Positions 42,601 through 50,023 of a stretch of DNA of 64,000 nucleotides are shown in pieces. Positions within the stretch are counted from its first letter, which is position 1; each line of letters starts with the position of its first letter. Where the stretch lies: contig CANKZJ010000010.1 of the NCBI GenBank assembly GCA_947488605.1, positions 22,608 to 86,607 on the forward strand, in the 5' to 3' direction. The notes under the pieces were generated by a model, which did not search any database, was not told where the DNA came from, and saw only the letters and a program-made list of their open reading frames with translations. Origin of the DNA: an uncultured Paracoccaceae bacterium. GTDB taxonomy: Bacteria > Pseudomonadota > Alphaproteobacteria > Rhodobacterales > Rhodobacteraceae. The translations under genes were made by a program, and so were the position numbers.

Positions 42601-44210
42601 ACTACCTGCGCGCCGCCGCAGGTCTGATCAAACAATACGCTTGGGCGTTTCCTGCGTTCAAGAAACCAAAGGGTGTCGAGAACCCGATGCAAATCGACCT
42701 CGGTTCGCTGGATGAAGAGGAAATGGACGGCATTCTGGAATTCGCGTTCGAGCGGTATTTCAACGACAGTGGTCTGTTTGGGACGGTCGAAGAGGCCATT
42801 GAACGGGTCAAAGAGGTCAAAGCCATTGGCGTGACTGAAATCGCTTGTCTGATTGATTATGGTATCGACGTTGATCTGGTGCTTGAGGGGCTGAAGCCAC
42901 TGGCTAAGGTCGTGGCCGCCAGCAACCAAGATGTCGCCGAAGGTGATTATTCCATCGCGGCCCAAATCACGCGCCACAAGGTCACACATATGCAATGCAC
43001 GCCTTCTCTGGCGCAAATGCTGACGATGAATGACGAGGCCCGCACCGCCATTTCGGGCATCAAACACATGATGGTGGGTGGCGAGGCTTTGCCGGGTGCA
43101 TTGGCTGACGAATTGCGCGCACTAACCGGCGGTCATGTCGAAAATATGTATGGACCAACCGAGACCACGATCTGGTCCACCACCCAAACTGCACAGCCCG
43201 GCCAAGGGGCTGTGCCTATCGGCACGCCCATCGCCAATACGCAGGTCTATGTGCTGGATGATGATATGCAGCCCGTCCCTATCGGCACCCCCGGAGAGCT
43301 TTATATCGGCGGTGCTGGCGTCACGCGCGGGTATTTCGGGCGCGATGATCTGACGGCTGAACGCTACTTGCCCAATCCGTTTGCCGATGGGCGTATGTAC
43401 CGCACTGGCGATCTGGTGCGCTGGCGCACGGATGGGCGGCTCGACTTCCTTGGGCGTGCTGATTTTCAGGTCAAATTGCGTGGCTACCGCGTCGAATTGG
43501 GCGAAATTGAAAGCGTCATCGACCAACATGCAGGCGTTCAGCAATCCGTCGTGGTCGCACGCGAAGACACCCCCGGTGTCGTGCAATTGGTTGGCTATCT
43601 CTTGGCGGATGGCACGGTCGACGAGGCCGCATTGCGCCAAGGCATGCTGACATCCTTGCCGGAATATATGGTCCCGCGCCATTTCGTGACGCTGGACGCT
43701 TTCCCATTGACGCCCAACAAAAAAGTCGACCGCAAAGCGCTGCCCGCCCCCGTCCTTGGCCAAGCGGCACCAAAACCAGCTGCGACAGCCGTGCCAGAAA
43801 CGGCCGCCGCACCTTCCGTCACATTGGGCTCCGACGCCGATATCAGCGAAAAGATCGCAGCAATCTGGACGGCGACGCTTGGCGTGACACAAATTGGGCC
43901 AAAAGATAGTTTCTTTGACCTTGGCGGGCATTCCTTGCTGGCCGTACAGGTGCACCGGGAAATCCGCAGCACATTAGGCGTGCAGAAACTGTCAATCACG
44001 GACATCTTTCGCGCGCCGACATTGGGCGCATTGACGAAAATCGTCGCACAAAAGGCGGGCGCGCAAGCAGCACCAAAACCAGCCCCTGAAACGCCAAAAA
44101 CCCCCGAACCCGCGATGGCAGCACCACAGCCAGCCAATACGTCAGGCGATTCCCTACAAGACGCGATGGCCCGCCGCCGCGAGATGCGCGAACGGCGGCG
44201 CAATCGCTAA
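39654..44210 (+). CDS. NRPS-like protein: formyltransferase - degenerate linker - adenylation domain split by luciferase-like monooxygenase - PCP
   Basis: A 1518-residue protein. Residues 1-300 are a formyltransferase of the Fmt/ArnA fold with triad Asn92, His94 (NFHDGPLP) and Asp130 (GGVDEGG), spaced 38 residues as in Fmt. About 300-500 looks like a shortened condensation-domain remnant without HHxxxDG, ending in the usual LHDWNATATEFP linker. Adenylation runs from about 502, with A3 YTSGSTGKPKG near 650 and A4 LSFDISVLELF. About 350 residues of luciferase-like monooxygenase follow (734-1085; MDFSLFYWG ... MupA/Atu3671 type). Then A5 MYGPTETTIW, A7 YRTGDL and A10 NKKVDRKAL. The PCP has Ser1427 in DLGGHSL. 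The C-terminus is Pro/Ala-rich then Arg-rich. No thioesterase is present, so the chain must pass on, most likely to the PKS. Confidence 0.92.
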   Translation: MSSFRAVIIGNESLAIQCGEMLRDAGHTLAAVVTRNPSVADWAEAAGVIVVSSDADLTTALYGVQCDWLLSIANLDIIPEAVLTLPTRGAVNFHDGPLPRYAGLNAPVWALLAGEIEYGISWHMIAGGVDEGGLLAQSFFDVSPDETVLSLNAKCYAAAIDSFENVIGKLESDIPAVTAQDLSKQTYFAKNDRPENAGQIHFDKTAHEITRLVRALDHGDYFNPLTCPKFEAAGGVFLVGKAVAGTLASEAPAGTVLEVGEDSITIATATAPVTVRALRTSSGGPVTPAEIASVGDVMPQPKDTTDLSVALKASFKHKPKWRKALGKIKPATLPLVDMHAKSAEVITLPLLGAPQDLIAALQALGDALSEDPVTLAMKVTHDHPGYLTDWVPVCAEDDFAEIKSRGPFAADLLARTPSGVSMPALGVSDAGLVPGTALTVAGNALLADTGKISAAAAQLMADRLNHMAAQIANGEAATVLPDAERQTVLHDWNATATEFPADLCIHQAFEAQVLRTPDAEALAFEGESLTYADLNTRANALAHLLRDKGVGPDAIVGLHLHRSSALLIGALAIMKAGGAYLPMDPAYPADRTALYIADSGTKVIVTDSALAADLPQTDAEIVLVDQLPAATETGNPDSGVTSAHMAYMIYTSGSTGKPKGVMVEHRNVANFFTGMDDRISHEPPGVWMAVTSLSFDISVLELFWTLARGFKLVISGDENRALVAGDGAAPGVGMDFSLFYWGNDDGVGRDKYRSLLEGAQFADKNGFCAVWTPERHFHAFGGPYPNPSVTGAAVAAVTQNLAVRAGSCVAPLHHTARIAEEWAVIDNLTNGQTGLAIASGWQPDDFVLRPENTPPKNKPAMFDAIRDLRKLWAGETVEFARANGEMHGVVTQPRPVSKKLNVWVTTAGNPETWKEAGTNGCNVLTHLLGQSVDEVAEKIVIYHDALRAAGHNPDDFTVTLMLHSFLSDTRDHAREIAREPMKDYLRAAAGLIKQYAWAFPAFKKPKGVENPMQIDLGSLDEEEMDGILEFAFERYFNDSGLFGTVEEAIERVKEVKAIGVTEIACLIDYGIDVDLVLEGLKPLAKVVAASNQDVAEGDYSIAAQITRHKVTHMQCTPSLAQMLTMNDEARTAISGIKHMMVGGEALPGALADELRALTGGHVENMYGPTETTIWSTTQTAQPGQGAVPIGTPIANTQVYVLDDDMQPVPIGTPGELYIGGAGVTRGYFGRDDLTAERYLPNPFADGRMYRTGDLVRWRTDGRLDFLGRADFQVKLRGYRVELGEIESVIDQHAGVQQSVVVAREDTPGVVQLVGYLLADGTVDEAALRQGMLTSLPEYMVPRHFVTLDAFPLTPNKKVDRKALPAPVLGQAAPKPAATAVPETAAAPSVTLGSDADISEKIAAIWTATLGVTQIGPKDSFFDLGGHSLLAVQVHREIRSTLGVQKLSITDIFRAPTLGALTKIVAQKAGAQAAPKPAPETPKTPEPAMAAPQPANTSGDSLQDAMARRREMRERRRNR

Positions 44211-44836
44211 TGGACAACCTGCGGGATGCTTTGCGCGACATGCTTGGACCAAAGGCAGGCATCGGCGTGACAGACCCCGCAGTCACCAGCACGCTTTGGC
44301 CAGAGGAGGCCGCGGCAGTCTCGCGTGCTATCCCGAAACGCGAAACAGAATTCGCAGCTGGACGCCATGCTGCGCGTGAGGCCCTCGCACAGCTGGGACT
44401 AGAACCCATGGCCATTCCACAAGGTGCCGATCGCGCACCTGTCTGGCCGGAGGGTATCACGGGGTCCATCTCACATTGCGCGCATTGTTGCATTGCGGTG
44501 GCAGCACACAAGGCTGACTATCAATCGCTTGGCGTCGATGTGGAGCCCGCGACCCCACTGGATGCTGATCTGATCGACGTCATTTGCACACCATCAGAGC
44601 AGGCTTGGCTGGCAGACCAACCCAACTCTGGCCTTGCTGCAAAGCTGATCTTTAGCGCCAAAGAGGCTTTCTATAAGGCGCAGTATCCACTGACCGGCGA
44701 GGTCATAGGCTTTGATGCGGTCACTGTAGCAATCACCGACAGCCGCTTTGAGGCGACGACCACGCTTGCGTTGCCCAGCATGAAAGGCGCGATCAGGGTT
44801 CACGATGATCTGATCGTGACGGTCGCCTATGCTTAA
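44210..44836 (+). CDS. 4'-phosphopantetheinyl transferase (EntD/Sfp type)
   Basis: A 208-residue enzyme. The N-terminal AAGRHAAREALAQLG, ITGSISHCAHCCIAVAA, the magnesium motif LGVDVEP and the late FSAKEAFYKAQYP are the EntD-group signatures. It moves phosphopantetheine from CoA to carrier-protein serines, here presumably Ser1804 of the PKS and Ser1427 of the NRPS. Its ATG shares one base with the NRPS stop, so it is coupled to its substrates. A dedicated transferase supports the cluster being functional and self-contained. Confidence 0.92.
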   Translation: MDNLRDALRDMLGPKAGIGVTDPAVTSTLWPEEAAAVSRAIPKRETEFAAGRHAAREALAQLGLEPMAIPQGADRAPVWPEGITGSISHCAHCCIAVAAHKADYQSLGVDVEPATPLDADLIDVICTPSEQAWLADQPNSGLAAKLIFSAKEAFYKAQYPLTGEVIGFDAVTVAITDSRFEATTTLALPSMKGAIRVHDDLIVTVAYA

Positions 44837-45740
44837 ACGTATTGCCCGCGCCGCACTAAGGGCTGCTGGCCTTTACCCGCGCTATCCCAAACCACTGGAC
44901 ATCGACAGCTTTGAGGCACTGTATCGGGAGCCTGCACCAACGCCTGACGGCCCGCGAAAGGTTTTTCATATCGGCCATAGCCTTGTGGGCCGCGACGTGC
45001 CCGCGATGTTGGCGCAGCTTGCCGGTGACGGGCACGACTACGCCAGCCAGCTGGGCTGGGGTGCACCACTGCAATCGCATTGGGACCCCGATGTACCGAT
45101 CAACGGCTTTGCGGAAGAAAACGCGCACGACAAATACCGCGACGCGCATGAGGCGGTGAAATCCGGCGATTACGACGCGCTGATCCTGACCGAGATGGTC
45201 GAGATCAAGGCAGCCATAGATTACCGCTATAGCCCCAAAATGCTGCATAACTGGGCGACATTAGCGCAATCTGCGGGTCTGACTGTCTACTTCTACGAGA
45301 CCTGGCATCCAATCGACGACCCCGAAGGCTGGCGGATGCGGCTTGACCGTGACCTTGGCACTTATTGGGAAGGAAAGATTATGCGACCCGCGCTAGCGAT
45401 GTCAGACGCACCCGCGCCGATCTATCTGATCCCCGGCGGGCAGGTCATGGCGGCGCTAGCAGATGCGTTGTGCGCCCAAGGCCCCGTTGGACCGCTGACA
45501 ACGCATGCCGATTTATACAGCGATAAAGTCCATTTCAACGACTACGGGGCCTATTTGATCGCGCTGACCCACTATGCGGTCTTGTATCAGGCAAGCCCTG
45601 TTGGATTACCTTATGCGCTGATGCGCGCAGATGGCACACCTGCGGATAACATCGGACCGGAGGCCGCGCGGTTGATGCAAGAAACAGTGTGGGGCGTGGT
45701 CACGTCACTGTCACGCACCGGTGTGCGACCAAAGCATTAG
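44829..45740 (+). CDS. SGNH-like hydrolase/acyltransferase of unknown specificity
   Basis: A 303-residue protein without signal peptide. Near residue 38 HIGHSLVGRDVPAML could be the nucleophile block (G-H-S instead of G-D-S). Near residue 235 DLYSDKVHFNDYGAYLIALTHYAVLY contains D-x-x-H, the Asp-His pair of SGNH enzymes. The region between is Trp/His-rich (LGWGAPLQSHWDPD). SGNH enzymes hydrolyse or transfer acyl groups on esters and sugars. The start overlaps the PPTase stop by eight bases, tying it to the PKS/NRPS pathway; acyl transfer to a sugar is a plausible role (inference). The stop interlocks with that of the convergent fusion gene. Confidence 0.65.
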   Translation: MLKRIARAALRAAGLYPRYPKPLDIDSFEALYREPAPTPDGPRKVFHIGHSLVGRDVPAMLAQLAGDGHDYASQLGWGAPLQSHWDPDVPINGFAEENAHDKYRDAHEAVKSGDYDALILTEMVEIKAAIDYRYSPKMLHNWATLAQSAGLTVYFYETWHPIDDPEGWRMRLDRDLGTYWEGKIMRPALAMSDAPAPIYLIPGGQVMAALADALCAQGPVGPLTTHADLYSDKVHFNDYGAYLIALTHYAVLYQASPVGLPYALMRADGTPADNIGPEAARLMQETVWGVVTSLSRTGVRPKH

Positions 45741-47833
45741 AACCCGAATAAATTGGCATCCGTGATCGCGCCATCGATCAGCTTTGCACGGTCCGTTTCC
45801 GGTGCCCAGCCGAGGTCTTGTTTCGGCTTTGAGTTATCAAACGGGGTGAAATGCGCGCGTGATTTCCAGTCTTTCAACGACGCGCGCGTCAGACCTTTGC
45901 GGCGCAGCAAATTCACCTTCAACACGTGTTTGACAGCATCAGCCGCAAACAGCGCATTCAGCGAACTGGTCGCGACATTCAAACGCGCGCCCATGACATC
46001 GTGAATGGCCGCAAAGTAATCACGCGCCGACATCATCCGGTCACCCACCAGATTATAGGACTGCCCCTCAATGCCGTCCTTTTCCATCATGCGGATCAGG
46101 CCATCGGTCAGATCATCAATCAAAACAAACGGCAGGATATTGCGGCCATGGCCCCAGATACGCACCGCACCCGCACCGTGCCAACGCCCAATCCCCCAAT
46201 GTTGTAGCGGGCCACCATGCCCCACGACAATGCCGGGACGCGCGATGACCAAGGGCAGACCCTTGTCTGCGTGCATCTGCAACAGGCGCTTTTCGCATTC
46301 TGCTTTGGACCGCGCATAGATGTTGCGGTCACGCATATCATCGGCATAACGCGTCTCTTCGGTGATCGTGCCGCTTGGGTCCGACATATCATAAGACGCG
46401 ATGGTACCGGTATATATCAGGCGGCGCACCCCGGCTTTCATCGCGGCCTCGGCCACGCCAACGCTGACGCCCACATCGTTGATCAGCGCATCATCCCATG
46501 TTTGGTCCATCGATTTGGCAAGGTTATAGACCGTATCTATCCCTTGCATCGCCTGCGCCAGCCCGTCGGTATCGCGCATTGAAACGGGTACGGTTTCCAC
46601 GTGGTCCGCAATGTCCGCAAACGGACCTGTGCGCCCGCGGCTGAGAACGCGCACGTCATGCCCACGCGCAACAAGATCACGGGTCAGCGCGCGCCCGATA
46701 AAGCCGGTGCCACCAATCACCATCACGGTCGGTTTTGGCTTGCCTTTGGGCTGCGCTGGAACCTTGTGCGCCGGCATCATGTCCAAAGCATCATCGATGC
46801 TTTGCATCACGACCTGCGCCGTTTGCATGTCAAATCTGGGATCAAGCGGTTTGCCGCTGCGCGCACTGTCATAAAAGCTGCCAATCGCACCCGCAAAGCT
46901 AAGACCGTAAGGCGACTTGCGGTTCAAAGAGGTCAGCTGACGCATAAAATTCACACCACCTTCGCGGAAATGCTGTGCGCCTTGCGAAAGTTGCGCGCGC
47001 AGTGGATTGACCACCAGATCGGCCGTGTTTTCACGGCGGATCACAAGCGTATCAACGGCATAGTCAAACCGTGCCTGCGCAGTCGACCCGCGCAGAACGA
47101 CGCTGCGATCATCAACAGTTTCCACCAGTGAAATGTTGAACGTCACATCAACGTCACCGACCCGCGCAAGGATGCGCCAACCTTGATGCCGCGTCTCGTT
47201 GCCCGGCAAGGTGATCGGCTTGCTTAGTTCCAGATGCGTGACTTCAACAGCACCAAAAAGATCGGTCGCAAAGGCAAAAAGATGTGGTGCCAATTCAATC
47301 AAAAGGTTTCTGGGTTCGCGCAACAGCCAAAGCCCGAATGGTCCAGACCGCAACGGTGGCATCGGGAAACACCAGTTGATCTCGGCCGTAGAAATCCGGC
47401 CCAGATCACCTGATCGCACCGCTTTCTTTAGCCGCGCGTAACCGGGCATCCCAAGGAAATTATGCCCTGCCGCCATGAGACTGTCCGCATCGCGGCCAGC
47501 TTGCACCATTGTGGCTGTTTCTTTGGCTGACACGCCCACAGGCTTTTCTACGAAACAATGCAGACCCGCCGCTGCACATTTCACCGCAAGCGCGCAATGG
47601 CTGTCAGGTGGCGTCAGAATATGCACCGCATCCAAATTGGCCTCGGCGATCATCGTATCCAAATCGGTATAGGCCTTTGCGCCAAAACCAGCCGCTAATG
47701 CCTCGGCGGCACCCACTGACATATCGCAGATCGCCACAAGCGTAACGCCGGGTTGCGCCTTGATCGTTTCAGCATGCCATGTTGCGATGTAGCCCGCGCC
47801 GATAATCCCGACGCGCAAAGGTGAACTTGTCAT
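45737..47833 (-). CDS. Fusion of Gfo/Idh/MocA oxidoreductase and NAD-dependent epimerase
   Basis: A 698-residue protein with two enzymes. Residues 1-345 are Gfo/Idh/MocA: RVGIIGAGYIATWHAETI dinucleotide site, HILTPPDSHCALAVKCA, and the hallmark EKPVGVSAKE. After a short basic linker, residues 360-698 are an extended SDR: VMVIGGTGFIGRALTRDL, the TGTIASYD Ser strand, NIYARSKAECEK with Tyr-Lys, and ARPGIVVGHGG. Both halves are full length. The same operon also carries a separate Gfo/Idh gene and a separate epimerase gene. The likely role is two-step oxidation, epimerisation or reduction of a nucleotide sugar. The ATG at 47833 follows the GT2 stop by seven bases; the longer frame is rejected. Confidence 0.85.
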   Translation of the reverse strand: MTSSPLRVGIIGAGYIATWHAETIKAQPGVTLVAICDMSVGAAEALAAGFGAKAYTDLDTMIAEANLDAVHILTPPDSHCALAVKCAAAGLHCFVEKPVGVSAKETATMVQAGRDADSLMAAGHNFLGMPGYARLKKAVRSGDLGRISTAEINWCFPMPPLRSGPFGLWLLREPRNLLIELAPHLFAFATDLFGAVEVTHLELSKPITLPGNETRHQGWRILARVGDVDVTFNISLVETVDDRSVVLRGSTAQARFDYAVDTLVIRRENTADLVVNPLRAQLSQGAQHFREGGVNFMRQLTSLNRKSPYGLSFAGAIGSFYDSARSGKPLDPRFDMQTAQVVMQSIDDALDMMPAHKVPAQPKGKPKPTVMVIGGTGFIGRALTRDLVARGHDVRVLSRGRTGPFADIADHVETVPVSMRDTDGLAQAMQGIDTVYNLAKSMDQTWDDALINDVGVSVGVAEAAMKAGVRRLIYTGTIASYDMSDPSGTITEETRYADDMRDRNIYARSKAECEKRLLQMHADKGLPLVIARPGIVVGHGGPLQHWGIGRWHGAGAVRIWGHGRNILPFVLIDDLTDGLIRMMEKDGIEGQSYNLVGDRMMSARDYFAAIHDVMGARLNVATSSLNALFAADAVKHVLKVNLLRRKGLTRASLKDWKSRAHFTPFDNSKPKQDLGWAPETDRAKLIDGAITDANLFGF

Positions 47834-47840
47834 ATCAATC

Positions 47841-48812
47841 TCATTTATACTCAATAATCGCCATGTCGCTCTTGCGCATGACACGCCAGTGATAAGTCAT
47901 CAATCCGATCAAATTCGGAAACTTGGAAATGCTCAATAACACAGATTGATGCAGCGCCTTGTGGCGCGCAAGCCCTGCTGCAACCAGCCCCTGCACAGTG
48001 CGCGCATAAGACACCAGGTAAACACCAAGAACGGCCAAAAGTAGCCAAGGCAGCCAAATCAACGCCAGAACAGCAATGACAGGTAAAACCGCTGCGTAGA
48101 ACCAAACCCGTTGCCGGGTCCGTTTGAAATAGCCGGGATGCAATGCCCCCACTTGCGCAAATCCATGTCCGGTGCGCACAGCACGTTGCCACCATTGCCC
48201 AAAGCGCAGCATTTCGGCGTCATGCAGCGTCATACGTTCGGGTAAACGGTGCACACGCCAGCCTGCTTTGCGCACGCGGGTGCAAAATTCGTCATCCTCG
48301 GCCGCGATAACATGCGGATTGAAGCCACCAACACGCTGAAAAACTGACGCACGGACCATCATGTCACCGCCGCACGCCTCGATATCACCGGGCGGGCGGT
48401 GCCATTCAAAATCGACTAACCCGTTGTAAACGCTTGCATCAGGGTAGATTTCAGAGCGCCAGCCCGTCACGATCCCCATATTTTCGTTCTCAACCAGTGC
48501 GGCGACACCCGCGGCAAGCCAGCCCGGTTCAATCATGCAGTCGCCGTCAATGAACTGGACAAAATCGGGCACAGGATCAAGCGCTGCGAACCCTGCATTG
48601 CGTGCACGGGCCGCCGTGAATGGAATGCTGAGGTCTAACGCGACAATCTGTGCCCCGGCATCACGGGCAGCTTGCAGGCTGCCATCGGTTGACCCGCTAT
48701 CAACATAGACTATCCGAGGCACGGCCCCCTTCAATGACGCCAGGCTCGCAACAAGCCGCGCGCCCTCGTTCCTGCCGATCACAACGGCTGCGATATCAGG
48801 TAGATCCGTCAT
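47841..48812 (-). CDS. Membrane-associated glycosyltransferase family 2
   Basis: A 323-residue GT-A enzyme. AAVVIGRNEGARLVASLASL and VYVDSGSTDGSLQAARDAG form the nucleotide site, VQFIDGDCMIEPGW holds the metal-binding acidic motif, and AAEDDEFCTRVRKAGWR is the ED(D/E) catalytic motif. A C-terminal hydrophobic pair (VWFYAAVLPVIAVLALIWLPWLLLAVLGVYLV region) anchors it. Such architecture is typical of exopolysaccharide chain-extending enzymes. It overlaps the GT4 gene upstream by four bases. Confidence 0.88.
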   Translation of the reverse strand: MTDLPDIAAVVIGRNEGARLVASLASLKGAVPRIVYVDSGSTDGSLQAARDAGAQIVALDLSIPFTAARARNAGFAALDPVPDFVQFIDGDCMIEPGWLAAGVAALVENENMGIVTGWRSEIYPDASVYNGLVDFEWHRPPGDIEACGGDMMVRASVFQRVGGFNPHVIAAEDDEFCTRVRKAGWRVHRLPERMTLHDAEMLRFGQWWQRAVRTGHGFAQVGALHPGYFKRTRQRVWFYAAVLPVIAVLALIWLPWLLLAVLGVYLVSYARTVQGLVAAGLARHKALHQSVLLSISKFPNLIGLMTYHWRVMRKSDMAIIEYK

Positions 48813-50023
48813 GATGGTGTCTTGGACCCGTAGCGTTCAAACAAATGCATCAATTTCTCTGCTTCTTTAGCGGAAACAAAATCGCTTGCTACTTTTGCGC
48901 GACCAGCGGTTCCCATTTCGGCCCGCAAATTGGCATCACCTAACAGCGTCTGCAACGCATCAGCGAGCGGGGCGACGGCCCCCGGTGGCACAAGAAATCC
49001 GCTCACACCATCCGCAACCAACTCGGGCACGCCCGCGACCCTGCTGGTGATCACCGGCACCTGCGATGCCATAGCTTCCATCAAAACGACGGGCACGCCT
49101 TCGGCAAAGCTTGGCAGGACAAAAATATCCGTTCTGGACAGCGCCTCGGCAACGTCGGCTTGGGATTTGTAGCCCATAAATTCAACGTGGTCCTGCAAAC
49201 CCATCTGAGTGGCGCGGGTCTCAAGATGCTGTCGCTCGGGTCCATCACCAACCAAACGCAGCAAGACATCAGGATGCTGCGATATGACGGATTTGAGCGC
49301 ATCAAACAGCACAGGCACACCTTTGACAGCCGCAAGGCGTCCAACAAACAAAAGCGTTGGGCGATCGGCGCGCGGGCCGGGGGCATAGCGCTCTGGTTCT
49401 ACCCCGCAGTGGACAATGTGCAATTTGTCCCAATCTGAGGGGCTTGAGAAAAGCATCGCCTGCGAGCGGCAAAAGTCGCTGATACAAGACACGAAAGCCG
49501 CCGTCTTTGTCTTGGCGTCCAGCCGCCAGTGGTGCGGCTCGAAAAAGATATCCGGACCATGAAGCGTGAAACTATAGGGGATACCCGACATCTGCGACGT
49601 GATCATCGCGACGGTACAGCTCGATTTTGCAATATGGTTATGCAGATGATCAACACCTTCGCGGCGCAAATGATCGGCAAGAACCGCCGCTTCCAGGAAA
49701 TAGAATAGCTGGTAGATATGGTTACGAAACCCAGGCGGGGATGTGCGCATCGCAAGGCGCAGGGCGCGGAAATACCGTGCCGGGTGGCGCAGGGCGCGCA
49801 GATGACTTGTGATCAGCGTGGCTGGTCGTTTGGCGGCATCAAGGATTTTGAACGTCGCTGCGGCCTCGGTCTTTTGTTCGGGGCCAACGTGTTGATCGGC
49901 CGATGTCGTGCGCACCGAAGCGGTGATCACATCTAGCCCCTGCTGTCGCAGACCCTGCACCTCGCGCAGAATAAACGTGTCTGTGGCGCGGGGGTATTCA
50001 CCTGTCATATAGGCTATTTTCAT
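48809..50023 (-). CDS. Exopolysaccharide glycosyltransferase family 4
   Basis: A 404-residue GT-B enzyme. The N-terminal domain has YMTGEYPRATDTFILREVQGL and HNHIAKSSCTVAMI, as in colanic acid and other EPS transferases. The C-terminal domain has LLFVGRLAAVKGVPVLFDAL, LVGDGPERQHLE and the donor motif PSFAEGVPVVLMEAMASQVPV. Coupled with its neighbours by four-base overlaps on both sides. The donor is unknown; position behind the rml genes would fit use of dTDP-rhamnose by this or the next enzyme. Confidence 0.9.
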   Translation of the reverse strand: MKIAYMTGEYPRATDTFILREVQGLRQQGLDVITASVRTTSADQHVGPEQKTEAAATFKILDAAKRPATLITSHLRALRHPARYFRALRLAMRTSPPGFRNHIYQLFYFLEAAVLADHLRREGVDHLHNHIAKSSCTVAMITSQMSGIPYSFTLHGPDIFFEPHHWRLDAKTKTAAFVSCISDFCRSQAMLFSSPSDWDKLHIVHCGVEPERYAPGPRADRPTLLFVGRLAAVKGVPVLFDALKSVISQHPDVLLRLVGDGPERQHLETRATQMGLQDHVEFMGYKSQADVAEALSRTDIFVLPSFAEGVPVVLMEAMASQVPVITSRVAGVPELVADGVSGFLVPPGAVAPLADALQTLLGDANLRAEMGTAGRAKVASDFVSAKEAEKLMHLFERYGSKTPS

